Part shown: positions 24,521 through 33,052 of the stretch, piece by piece
Layout of the letters: every line of letters starts with the position of its first letter
Numbering within the stretch: the first letter of the stretch is position 1
NCBI RefSeq assembly: GCF_019683595.1
Contig: NZ_JADGHZ010000008.1
Coordinates: 1-46,473 of the forward strand
DNA from: Sphaerobacter sp.
Lineage (GTDB): Bacteria; Chloroflexota; Chloroflexia; Thermomicrobiales; Thermomicrobiaceae
Direction of reading: 5' to 3'
DNA: 46,473 nt
Program-made: the position numbers and the translations under genes
Notes under the pieces: model-generated
The model's input: the letters and a program-made list of their open reading frames with translations, nothing else
Told to the model about the DNA's origin: nothing
Database searches by the model: none

Positions 24521-25474
24521 GTGCAGCAGTATCTGATCAAGCGCCTGCTCCTGGCGATTCCCACCATCCTGGGTGCCGTCACCTTGGTCTTCTTCATGAT
24601 GCGCATCGTACCGGGCGATCCGGTCGCGCTCTTCGTGCCGCCGGACACGCCAGGACCGGCGACCGAGGAGCTCAAGGCGCAGATCCGCGCCCAGTACGGG
24701 CTGGACAAGCCGCTCCACGTGCAATACGTGGCCTTCGTCAAGCAGATGATGACCGGCGACTTCGGTCGCTCGATCCGCCAGAACACGGTGGTGGCCCAGG
24801 ATCTTCTCCTACGCATTCCCAACACGCTGCAGCTTGGGGTTCTGGCGCTCCTTTTTTCAACCGTGCTGGGGATTGGGGTCGGAGTCATATCCGCGGTCCG
24901 GCGCGGCACCTGGATCGACCGGACCGTGATGGTGGGCGCCCTGTTCGGCGTGTCGGTCCCGGACTTCTGGCTCGCGCTGATCCTGATCCTCTTCTTCTCA
25001 TTGAACCTGGGCCTGTTCCCGCCGTCGGGGTGGGGTGGACCGATCTACACCGTGGAGGGGTTCAAGCACATCGTCCTGCCCGCCCTGGTGCTGGGACTCA
25101 GCGGAGCCGGCTCGCTCGCGCGTTACACGCGCTCCAGCATGCTCGAGGTCATCAACAACGACTACGTCCGGACCGCGCGCGCCAAGGGCCTGCGTGAGTC
25201 GGTGGTCATCCTCCAGCACGCACTCCGCACGGCGCTACCGACGATCGTCACGCTGCTTGGGCTCAGCTTCGGCCGCATCTTGAGCGGCACCGTCATCGTC
25301 GAGACGGTGTTCGGCTGGCCGGGGATCGGGCGCTACCTGATCAGCGGTATCAACGGGCGTGATTATCCGGTCGTGCAGGCGACGGTCCTGCTGGTGGCAA
25401 TCTCCTTCGTCCTCGCCAACCTCATCTCCGACCTGATCCTCGTCTATGTGGATCCCCGCATCCGTTACGACTGA
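24521..25474 (+). CDS. Peptide ABC transporter permease, DppB/OppB type
   Basis: Membrane permease of about 317 residues from the binding-protein-dependent di-/oligopeptide transporters. The N-terminus QQYLIKRLLLAIPTILGAVT is nearly the family consensus, followed by RIVPGDPVAL and GLDKPLHVQY. The EAA loop for the ATPase is visible as DYVRTARAKGLRE near residue 210, and a C-terminal VQATVLLVAISFVLANLI completes six or so membrane segments. The start is GTG 24521; AAGGA lies about 11 nt upstream, and the open frame before it is not family-like. It is the first gene of a five-gene plus-strand operon with a second permease, binding protein and two peptidases. Confidence 0.93.
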   Translation: MQQYLIKRLLLAIPTILGAVTLVFFMMRIVPGDPVALFVPPDTPGPATEELKAQIRAQYGLDKPLHVQYVAFVKQMMTGDFGRSIRQNTVVAQDLLLRIPNTLQLGVLALLFSTVLGIGVGVISAVRRGTWIDRTVMVGALFGVSVPDFWLALILILFFSLNLGLFPPSGWGGPIYTVEGFKHIVLPALVLGLSGAGSLARYTRSSMLEVINNDYVRTARAKGLRESVVILQHALRTALPTIVTLLGLSFGRILSGTVIVETVFGWPGIGRYLISGINGRDYPVVQATVLLVAISFVLANLISDLILVYVDPRIRYD

Positions 25475-25533
25475 GGAAGATCAAGGGGGCTGATCCGGCG
25501 CGGAGTTCATCCGCGGTGCAGGAGGAGTGCTCG

Positions 25534-26457
25534 GTGGCAACCCAACCGGTGATGAATCAAGGGCATGAGCAGCGCGGTGCCGTGGCACTGGCGGGGATAG
25601 GCGAGGCCCAACGCACGGTATTGACCGGCCGTCGCCGTCTGTTGCGCGAGATGAAGCGGAACCGCCTGGCGACCGCCAGCGCGATCTACCTGCTGATACT
25701 GATGCTGCTCGCGGCGGCCGCCCCAATCGTTGCCCCCTATCCGCCGAACAAGCAAAGCCTCATGGACCGGCTGGAGGGGCCGTCTGCCGAGCACTGGCTC
25801 GGCACCGACGAGACCGGCCGGGATGAACTGTCGCGCCTGATCTACGGCGCCCGCATCTCACTCTTCATCGGCGTGATTGGAACGATCGGCGGCGTGGTAC
25901 TGGGCACGATCATCGGGCTGTTGTCAGGGTTCTTCGGCGGCTGGTTCGACCAAATCGCCATGCGCATCGTCGACATCATGTACGCCTTCCCCGGCATCCT
26001 GCTCGCCATCTTCATCGTGGCAGTCGTCGGGCCGAGCCTGCTCAACATCATCATCGCCTTGACGGTGTGGGGCACGCCGACGCTGTCGCGGATCGTACGC
26101 GCAAGCGTGCTCTCCCTGCGGGAGCGCGACTTCGTGGACGCCGCGCGCGCCATCGGCGCGACCCGAAGCCGAATCATGTTCCGCCATCTGCTGCCGAACA
26201 CCGCGGCCCCGATCATCGTCTATAGCACGCTCGGCGTCGCGGGATCGCTCCTCACCGCTGCTGCCTTGGGCTTCCTCGGCGTCGGCGTGCAGCCGCCGAC
26301 CCCCGAATGGGGCGCGATGCTGAGCACCGGGCGCAACTACATGCGGAACGCTTCCCACCTCGTGCTCTTCCCGGGTCTGATGATCCTGCTGACAGTCCTG
26401 GCACTCAATATCGTCGGCGACGCGCTGCGCGACGCGCTGGATCCGCACCTCAACTAG
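25534..26457 (+). CDS. Peptide ABC transporter permease, DppC/OppC type
   Basis: Second permease of the peptide transporter, about 307 residues. It shows the family order: an N-terminal cytoplasmic region with REMKRNRLATASAIYL, the periplasmic HWLGTDETGRDELSRLIYGA signature specific to DppC-type subunits, six membrane segments, and the EAA loop at RERDFVDAARAIGATRSRIM. It ends with NIVGDALRDALDP, typical for the family. The start is GTG 25534 with GGAGGAG 6 nt upstream; GTG 25516 in frame overlaps that site. It lies 59 bp after the first permease. The substrate range is inferred to be peptides from the two downstream peptidases; nickel transporters share this family, but nothing else supports nickel. 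Confidence 0.93.
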   Translation: MATQPVMNQGHEQRGAVALAGIGEAQRTVLTGRRRLLREMKRNRLATASAIYLLILMLLAAAAPIVAPYPPNKQSLMDRLEGPSAEHWLGTDETGRDELSRLIYGARISLFIGVIGTIGGVVLGTIIGLLSGFFGGWFDQIAMRIVDIMYAFPGILLAIFIVAVVGPSLLNIIIALTVWGTPTLSRIVRASVLSLRERDFVDAARAIGATRSRIMFRHLLPNTAAPIIVYSTLGVAGSLLTAAALGFLGVGVQPPTPEWGAMLSTGRNYMRNASHLVLFPGLMILLTVLALNIVGDALRDALDPHLN

Positions 26458-26620
26458 GGCCACAGCACGCGACGCTCGCGCTGAGCCTGCGGCCGCGGCC
26501 GGCGGCGGAATGGAGGGGGAAGACATCGGAAGTGGATCGGCGGCCGGAGCGATGGGCTGATGCCGCGCGGGGGTCGGCATTTCCCATCCATGCGTTCAGG
26601 GATTGTGAGGAGGAACAACG

Positions 26621-28372
26621 ATGAGTTCGGCGTCCACGCTCCACGATCGAGGTGAGTCCATCTTGAGTACCCGCAGTAGCCGCCGCATGCTCCTGCGGCA
26701 GGCCGTGATGGCGGGGGCAGCTCTACCCGTGGTGGCAGGACTCCTCGCCGCCTGCGGCGGCGATCCTGACGCCGCGACCACCGCCCCGGATACCGGCGGC
26801 TCCACCGGCGACAGTACCGCAACCACCGCCCCGTCCACCGGCGGGACCCCTGGAACCAGTTCGGGCGAACCGAAGAAGGGCGGCGTCGCGGTCATCCCCG
26901 TCACGGCCAGCCCGACCTCGTGGGACCTGACGAAGTCGGATTGGGTGACGTGGCAGGCCGTGCACTACCTCTACGATCGCCTTATCCAGGCGGACAATGA
27001 GGAAAACCTGCACCCGATGCTGGCGACCGCGTGGGAGGTATCGCCAGATGGCCTGAACTACTCGCTCAAGTTGCGCGACGACGTCAAGTTCCACGACGGC
27101 ACGCCGTTCAACTCGGCTGCCGTGAAGTTCAACTTCGAGCGCTACATCAACAAGCCCGATTCGGCGTTCTATCCCGCGTTCTCGGTGATCGACACCATCG
27201 AGACCCCAGACGACACGACCGTCAACTTCACCCTGAAGAACGTGGACATTGAGATGCTGCTCCACCTCGCGGGCTGGGGCGCCATCCAGATCAGCCCGAC
27301 CGCCTATGAGCGCCTCGGCGACGACTACGCCTCCGAGCCGACGGGCACCGGGCCGTTCAAGTTCAAGTCGTACGTACCGGACAGCCATGCCGAATACGTG
27401 CGCAACGACGACTACTGGGGCGGGGCGCCGCTGCTGGACGGCGTGCAGATCAAGATCATCCCCGAGATGAACGTCCAGCTCGACAACCTCCAGGCCAAGA
27501 CCGTCGATGTCGTCTATGCGGTCAATCCCAAGGACGTCGAGGTTGTCGAGCAACTTGGCGTGATCGTGGAATCACACTTGAGTCCGGGCATCCGCTTGAT
27601 CAGTCTCAACGTCACCCAACCACCGACGTCCGAGCTCGCCGTGCGCAAGGCGATCGCGCGTGCCATCAACCGCGACGAGATCATCGAAAAGGTCATGTAC
27701 GGGTATGCCGTGAAGGCCCGTGGCGGCGCCATGCCGGGCAGCCCCTACGATTTCTCCGACGTGCCGATGATCGAGTACGACCCGGAGGAAGCGGAGCGCA
27801 TCCTCGACGAGGCAGGCTGGGTGCGCGGGTCGGATGGGATCCGCGAGCGCGATGGGCAGAAGCTCCATCTCAACATCATCACCCGCGACTCCGAGGAGTG
27901 GACGCTCTACACCCAAATCTTCCAGGAGCAGCTCAATGAGATCGGTATCTCCTCGACGATCCAATCGTTCGAGTGGGGCACCTACCTCGACAACTGGCGC
28001 GAGAACAAGGGTGAGTGGAATCTCACCTACATGTCGCTCGGCGGCACCTGGAACGCGGTGACGGGTATTCAGGCGGGCTGGAACCCGGATGCCTTCTGGA
28101 CCATCAACCAGATCGGCAAAGCAACCGATCCGGAGATGAAGGCGCTCAGCGACCGGCTCCAGGCTCTCTACGATGAGATGCTGGCGACCGTCGATCTTGA
28201 CAAGCGCTTGGAGCTGGGGAAAGAAGCGCAGATGCTCTACCAGGAGAATCAGTTGGCCGTCTGGCTGTGGCATCCGGAGACGATCAACGCCATTCAGCCA
28301 TACCTCAAGGACTACGATCTCGAATGGCACGGGCGAGTTCTGGGGCTGACCCGCGCCTGGCTCGATAAGTAG
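26621..28372 (+). CDS. Peptide-binding lipoprotein of the ABC transporter (SBP family 5)
   Basis: Extracytoplasmic solute-binding protein of about 583 residues that captures peptides for the two permeases. The N-terminus carries a twin-arginine-type signal (S-R-R-M-L-L-R, R21-R22) followed by a hydrophobic stretch and a lipobox LLAAC with C45, so it is probably folded before export and lipid-anchored. A Thr/Gly/Ser-rich tether (about 46-88) follows. The binding domain shows family features: LRDDVKFHDGTPFNSAAVKF, GTGPFKFKSYVPDSH and QLAVWLWHPETINAIQPY near the end. The start is ATG 26621 with GAGGAGG just upstream; a second Met (residue 23) sits inside the Tat motif. It precedes two S9 peptidase genes. 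Confidence 0.92.
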   Translation: MSSASTLHDRGESILSTRSSRRMLLRQAVMAGAALPVVAGLLAACGGDPDAATTAPDTGGSTGDSTATTAPSTGGTPGTSSGEPKKGGVAVIPVTASPTSWDLTKSDWVTWQAVHYLYDRLIQADNEENLHPMLATAWEVSPDGLNYSLKLRDDVKFHDGTPFNSAAVKFNFERYINKPDSAFYPAFSVIDTIETPDDTTVNFTLKNVDIEMLLHLAGWGAIQISPTAYERLGDDYASEPTGTGPFKFKSYVPDSHAEYVRNDDYWGGAPLLDGVQIKIIPEMNVQLDNLQAKTVDVVYAVNPKDVEVVEQLGVIVESHLSPGIRLISLNVTQPPTSELAVRKAIARAINRDEIIEKVMYGYAVKARGGAMPGSPYDFSDVPMIEYDPEEAERILDEAGWVRGSDGIRERDGQKLHLNIITRDSEEWTLYTQIFQEQLNEIGISSTIQSFEWGTYLDNWRENKGEWNLTYMSLGGTWNAVTGIQAGWNPDAFWTINQIGKATDPEMKALSDRLQALYDEMLATVDLDKRLELGKEAQMLYQENQLAVWLWHPETINAIQPYLKDYDLEWHGRVLGLTRAWLDK

Positions 28373-28420
28373 CGAGACGCGCGTGCGGCCGGTGGGCCCA
28401 GCCCGTTCCGGCTCCCAGCC

Positions 28421-28448
28421 GGGTGGGGCGGCACACAGCGCCCCGCCC
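28421..28448 (+). promoter_or_regulatory. Hairpin after the binding-protein gene
   Basis: GGGTGGGGCG and CGCCCCGCCC pair over 10 bp (one G-T) around GCACACAG, 48 bp after the stop codon. It has no T-run. Such hairpins often protect the mRNA of the abundant binding protein or reduce readthrough into downstream genes, here the peptidases. Confidence 0.45.
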
Positions 28449-28620
28449 GGTCACCCTCACCCCCAGGCTGCACCCCCACTCCGGACGGCCGACTCGTTCC
28501 GCACGACATCGACCCCTCCGGCCGGGATGAGCCGCTGCCGGTGCCGCCCGGGCAGGAGCCAGCGTCGGTCGTCGGTGTGCAGCGGACGCGATCGCGAGTG
28601 AAAGGGAAGGGCAGGCGAGA

Positions 28621-30651
28621 ATGACTGACCGGACGCGGGCGCTGCCGGCGGACGCGCCCGAATTCACCCTCGATGAAGTGCTCTCGATCAAACACCCGGA
28701 CCCAGCCGCGTGGTCACCCGACGGCGCGTGGCTGGCGTGGCGCTGGGACGATGGCGGGTTGGTTCATCTCTGGGCGGCGCGTGTCGACGGTGGCAGGCCG
28801 GTACAGGTCTCGCGCGGCGAGACGAGCGTCAGCAGCTTCCAATGGGGCCCCGATGGGCGCCTCGCCTTCGCCCAGGGCGGCGACATCTGGATTGCGGCAC
28901 CGGGTGACGAGCCCACACAGTTGACGCGGGGCGGCGGTACCGATGCGATGCCCACCTGGTCCCCAAGCGGACAGCAGCTCGCCTTCGCGCGGGATGGCAC
29001 CCTGTGGATCCATGACCTCGGCACCGCGTGCGTCTCGGTGCTCCCCCTGCCGGGTAAGATCGTGTCCGGCTACGGCGACACGACGAGCATCCGCTGGTCA
29101 CCCAGCGGCGCCCGCCTGGCGGTCCGCATCCTCGACGGATCCCAGCGCGACCTGGTAGTGCTCACGGCGGACGGGACGGCACTGTGGCGCACCGAGACGC
29201 CGGACAACGAGGTCGCCTTCGCGTGGGTCGACGACCGCCGACTGCACTACACCGCCATCGACCCCAGCAGCCGCGTCCGGGTCCACCGACTCATCGATGT
29301 CGAGACCGGCGCCGAGGAGGAGTTGGCCCGCGAGGAGAGCGAGCGCGGCCTAAAGGGAGAACTCCCGCCAGTGGTGCATCCTGCCGGCGCAGGGATCGCC
29401 TACGTGCTCACGCCTGGAAACTGGCCGCACCTCTTCTACCGTGATCTGAGCACGGGAGAACTGCGCCAGCTCACCGACGGCGAGTGCGACGACACCGGGC
29501 ACGCGGGAGACTCCTACGCCTTCTCGCCCGACGGTGCCAGGATCGTCTACTCCAGCAACCGGGACACGGACCTGAACCAGCGCCGGCTGTGGCTCGTCGA
29601 CGTGGCGAGCGGTGAGTCGACGCTCCTCACCCCGGGCCCCGGCACCGACTCCTGCGCCGCCTGGTCGCCGGACGGCCGTTTCATCGCCTTTGTGCACTGC
29701 GGACCGTATGAAAGCCCGGACATCTGGGTCGTCGACCCGACAAGCGGCGAGCGACGTCAGATCTCCCACTCAATGCCGGAGACGCTGACCTCGGAGAAGA
29801 TCACGCTGCCGACGCACATCACCTATCCGAGCGAAGACGGCCTCGCGGTCCATGCCGATCTGTTCCTTCCGAAGGGCTTCGACCCCGAGCGGCGGTATCC
29901 GGCCATCGTCTGGGTTCATGGGGGTATGGCGCGGCAGATGCGTTACGGCTGGCACCCCATGCGCTCCTACGCCATGTTCTACTCCTTCCACCAGTACCTG
30001 CTCCATCGGGGTTACGTCATCCTCTCCGTCGACTACCGGGGCAGCATCGGCTACGGGCGCGAGTATGAGCAGGCAACCTACCTCAGCATGTGCCAGGGCG
30101 ACCTGGCCGACGTGGTGGCTGGGGCTCGCTATCTGGCGAGCCTTGGTTACGTCGACCCCGAGTCGATCGCGGTCTACGGCCTGAGCTATGGCGGCTATCT
30201 GACCCTGGGTGCGTTGACCAAGTATCCGGAGGTGTTTGCGCTGGGGATCAACATCGCCGGGATCTGGGACTACGAGCAGTACAACCAGTCGCGCGAGGAG
30301 GTCAGTCCAGGCAGCCGCTGGCACGGTCTTGCCCGCCTGGGTGGCCCCAAGGGCGAGCACAACGCCGAGGCCTGGTATCAGGCGTCGCCCCGCAACTTCG
30401 TCCAGCAGATGACGCGCCCGCTGCTCAACCTTATGGGCACCGCCGACGAAGCAGTTGACTACGCCCAGATCGACGCGATCATCCGCGACTGTGTTGAGCA
30501 CGGCAAGGATTTCGCCGTGGTTCATTACCCCGGCGAGAGCCACATGTTCACCTGGCGCAAGACCTGGGAAGACGCCTTCCCACGCATTGAGCGGGCGTTC
30601 CAGCGGTACCTCACGGTACCGCCGTCCGAGCGGCCCCCGGCGATGATCTGA
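28621..30651 (+). CDS. S9 family peptidase (prolyl oligopeptidase / acylaminoacyl-peptidase-like)
   Basis: Serine peptidase of about 676 residues without a signal peptide, so probably cytosolic and acting on imported peptides. The first 380 residues form a beta-propeller with repeated WSPDG/WSPSG and FSPDGARIVYSSNRD blades (TolB/WD40-like). The C-terminal alpha/beta-hydrolase domain has the nucleophile S522 in YGLSYGGYLTLG, D609 in GTADEAVDY and H641 in PGESHMF, a complete triad in the family order. The start is ATG 28621, with a GGGCAGGCGAG tract just upstream. It lies 248 bp after the binding-protein gene with a hairpin between. The next gene encodes a second, distinct S9 enzyme, suggesting complementary cleavage specificities. 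Confidence 0.92.
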   Translation: MTDRTRALPADAPEFTLDEVLSIKHPDPAAWSPDGAWLAWRWDDGGLVHLWAARVDGGRPVQVSRGETSVSSFQWGPDGRLAFAQGGDIWIAAPGDEPTQLTRGGGTDAMPTWSPSGQQLAFARDGTLWIHDLGTACVSVLPLPGKIVSGYGDTTSIRWSPSGARLAVRILDGSQRDLVVLTADGTALWRTETPDNEVAFAWVDDRRLHYTAIDPSSRVRVHRLIDVETGAEEELAREESERGLKGELPPVVHPAGAGIAYVLTPGNWPHLFYRDLSTGELRQLTDGECDDTGHAGDSYAFSPDGARIVYSSNRDTDLNQRRLWLVDVASGESTLLTPGPGTDSCAAWSPDGRFIAFVHCGPYESPDIWVVDPTSGERRQISHSMPETLTSEKITLPTHITYPSEDGLAVHADLFLPKGFDPERRYPAIVWVHGGMARQMRYGWHPMRSYAMFYSFHQYLLHRGYVILSVDYRGSIGYGREYEQATYLSMCQGDLADVVAGARYLASLGYVDPESIAVYGLSYGGYLTLGALTKYPEVFALGINIAGIWDYEQYNQSREEVSPGSRWHGLARLGGPKGEHNAEAWYQASPRNFVQQMTRPLLNLMGTADEAVDYAQIDAIIRDCVEHGKDFAVVHYPGESHMFTWRKTWEDAFPRIERAFQRYLTVPPSERPPAMI

Positions 30652-30706
30652 CACCGCGCTGGACCACAGCGCACGGGTGCAGCACGTGAAGGCAGCGAGG
30701 AGAACG

Positions 30707-33052
30707 ATGACTACGGAACACGATGACCTGGGCACGAGCCGACGCCTGACGCGCGCGGACTACGCACGCGCGGAGCAGTATCTCCCCTGGAACGTCTCGC
30801 ATCTGCTCCTCAACGTCGAGGTCAAGCCCCACTGGATCGAGGGCAGCGACCGCTTCTGGTATCGCCGAGCCAGCCGCGAGGGGACGGAGTTCATTCTGGT
30901 CGACCCGGAGAACGGCACGCTCGGTCCTGCCTTTGACCACGCCCGGCTCGCCGCTGGACTGTCGGAGGCGACCGGAATTCCTCACGTCCACAACCAACTC
31001 CCGATCGACGACCTGAGCTTCCCCGATGGGAACGTCCTCGAGTTCACCCTGGGAGGCCATCGGTGGACCTGCGACCTCACGACGTACCGCTGCACGCGAG
31101 GCGAGCCCGCCACGGCGGCGCCGAAGGACGAAGTACGCTCGCCGGACGGCGCCTGGGCGGCCTTCCTCCGCGACGGTGACCTCTATGTACGCCGTACCGA
31201 CGACGGCACGGAGATCCGGCTGACTGATGACGCCGAGCCGGATTACGACTACGCGACCCTCCCCGGATCGTCCCTCTCTGCCGTGACCGACAAGCTGGTC
31301 GGGCGCCCGATACCGCCCGCCGTCGCCTGGTCGCCGGACTCGAAGCGCCTGCTGACGTATCGCCTCGACCAGCGACAGGTCCGCACGCTCCATCTCCTGC
31401 AGTCTGTCCCCCCACCGGGATCGTCGCGGCCCGTTGCCCATGAGTATCGCTACCCGCTGCCGGGCGACGAGCACGTACCGGTCGGCGAGCTGATCATCTT
31501 CGACCTGGAGGAGAAAAAGCGTACGCCACTGGCGGTGGAACCGATCAACGTCGGCCCCCGCACCAGCCTCTTCGAACAGCGGGTCGCCTGGTGGAGCGAG
31601 TCGGGCACACATGTCTACGTCGTCCACGCCTCGCGCGACCAGCGAGAGGTCTCCCTCTACGTGGTCGATCCCAACTCGGGCGAAGCACGGGTGCTGGTGC
31701 AGGAGCGTGGATCGACCACCGTCTGGCCGGGGCACCCAGGGCCGACACTCACGACGGTCCGGGACGTGGGCGACGATGAGCGCGTCATCTGGTTCTCGTT
31801 CCGGAGCGGCTGGGGCCACCTCTACCTCTACGACCTGGCAAGCGGTGAGGAGCGGTGCCAGATCACGTCAGGCCCGTGGACCGTGCGGGACATCGTCCGG
31901 ATCGATGCCGAGAACGGGTGGATCTACTTCATGGGCAGCGGCCGCGAGCCAGGGCGGGATCCCTACTACCGCCACCTCTACCGCTGCCGCCTGGATGGAC
32001 GCGACCTGACGCTCCTGACGCCCGAGGACGCCGAGCACGACGTGTGCTTCTCCCCCTCAGGCGCCTATTTCGTCGACACTTATTCGCGCATCGACCAGCC
32101 ACCGATCACAGTGCTCCGCACCTGCGACGGTGAACTGGTCCACACGCTCGCCGAGGCCGATATCACCGGGCTGCTGGAGCGCGGCTGGCGGCTCCCGGAG
32201 CGCTTCTGCGTCAAGGCACGGGACGGGATCACCGACATCTATGGTTCGATCATCCGCCCCTCCCATTTTGACCCGAATCAGCGCTACCCGGTCCTGGACG
32301 CCATCTACCCCGGGCCCCAGATCATCCGCACCCCCAAGGCCTTTCCCACGGCTGCGAACGGGTTCTGGCAGGACCAGGCACTGGCCGAACTCGGCTTCAT
32401 CGTCGTGACGATCGACGGGATGGGCACGCCCTACCGCTCGAAGAAGTTCCTCGATGTCGCCTCCGGCGCGAACTTCGGTGAGGCCGGGGGATTGACCGAC
32501 CACGTCGTCGCGCTCAAGCAACTCGCGGCGCGCGATCCCTCGCTCGATCTCGAGCGGGTCGGCATCTACGGGCACTCAGGCGGCGGATACGCCTCGACGC
32601 GGGCGATGCTCCTGTTCCCCGACTTCTACAAAGTCGCCGTGGCGTCGGCGGGGAACCACGACCAGCTCGGCTACAACGCGAGCTGGGGCGAACGCTGGAT
32701 AGGGCTCGTCGAGGGGGACCGCTATGCCACACAGGACAACATCAAACTCGCGCATCGCCTCCAGGGGAAGCTTCTCCTCATACACGGCGAGATGGATGAC
32801 AACGTCCACCCCTCGCTGACACTCCGGTTGGTCGACGCCCTGATCGCGGCCGAGAAGGACTTTGACCTCCTGATCATCCCGTTTACCAACCACTCCTACT
32901 TCGACGCGCGGCAGGGGCTGGCAGCGCTGGAGACGCACATCTCGCAGAGCCATCCTTATTTCATCCGGAAGCGCTGGGACTACTTCGTTCGCCACCTACT
33001 CGGGATGGAGCCGCCCACGTACGCGATCCGGCCCCCGGCTCCACCGGCGTAG
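30707..33052 (+). CDS. S9 family peptidase (dipeptidyl-peptidase IV-like)
   Basis: Serine peptidase of about 781 residues with no signal peptide. It has a DPP-IV-type N-terminal beta-propeller (about 90-500; PDGAWAAFLRDGDLYVR, AWSPDSKRLLTYRLDQR) and a C-terminal hydrolase domain. The catalytic serine is S624 in IYGHSGGGYAS, where most relatives have GWSYGG; D697 in HGEMDDNVHPS and H729 in FTNHSYFD complete the triad. DPP-IV-type enzymes usually remove N-terminal dipeptides, often after proline. The start is ATG 30707, with GAGGAG 7 nt upstream, and it lies 55 bp after the preceding peptidase. Its last 92 bp overlap the 3' end of the oppositely oriented histidine kinase gene. Confidence 0.9.
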   Translation: MTTEHDDLGTSRRLTRADYARAEQYLPWNVSHLLLNVEVKPHWIEGSDRFWYRRASREGTEFILVDPENGTLGPAFDHARLAAGLSEATGIPHVHNQLPIDDLSFPDGNVLEFTLGGHRWTCDLTTYRCTRGEPATAAPKDEVRSPDGAWAAFLRDGDLYVRRTDDGTEIRLTDDAEPDYDYATLPGSSLSAVTDKLVGRPIPPAVAWSPDSKRLLTYRLDQRQVRTLHLLQSVPPPGSSRPVAHEYRYPLPGDEHVPVGELIIFDLEEKKRTPLAVEPINVGPRTSLFEQRVAWWSESGTHVYVVHASRDQREVSLYVVDPNSGEARVLVQERGSTTVWPGHPGPTLTTVRDVGDDERVIWFSFRSGWGHLYLYDLASGEERCQITSGPWTVRDIVRIDAENGWIYFMGSGREPGRDPYYRHLYRCRLDGRDLTLLTPEDAEHDVCFSPSGAYFVDTYSRIDQPPITVLRTCDGELVHTLAEADITGLLERGWRLPERFCVKARDGITDIYGSIIRPSHFDPNQRYPVLDAIYPGPQIIRTPKAFPTAANGFWQDQALAELGFIVVTIDGMGTPYRSKKFLDVASGANFGEAGGLTDHVVALKQLAARDPSLDLERVGIYGHSGGGYASTRAMLLFPDFYKVAVASAGNHDQLGYNASWGERWIGLVEGDRYATQDNIKLAHRLQGKLLLIHGEMDDNVHPSLTLRLVDALIAAEKDFDLLIIPFTNHSYFDARQGLAALETHISQSHPYFIRKRWDYFVRHLLGMEPPTYAIRPPAPPA

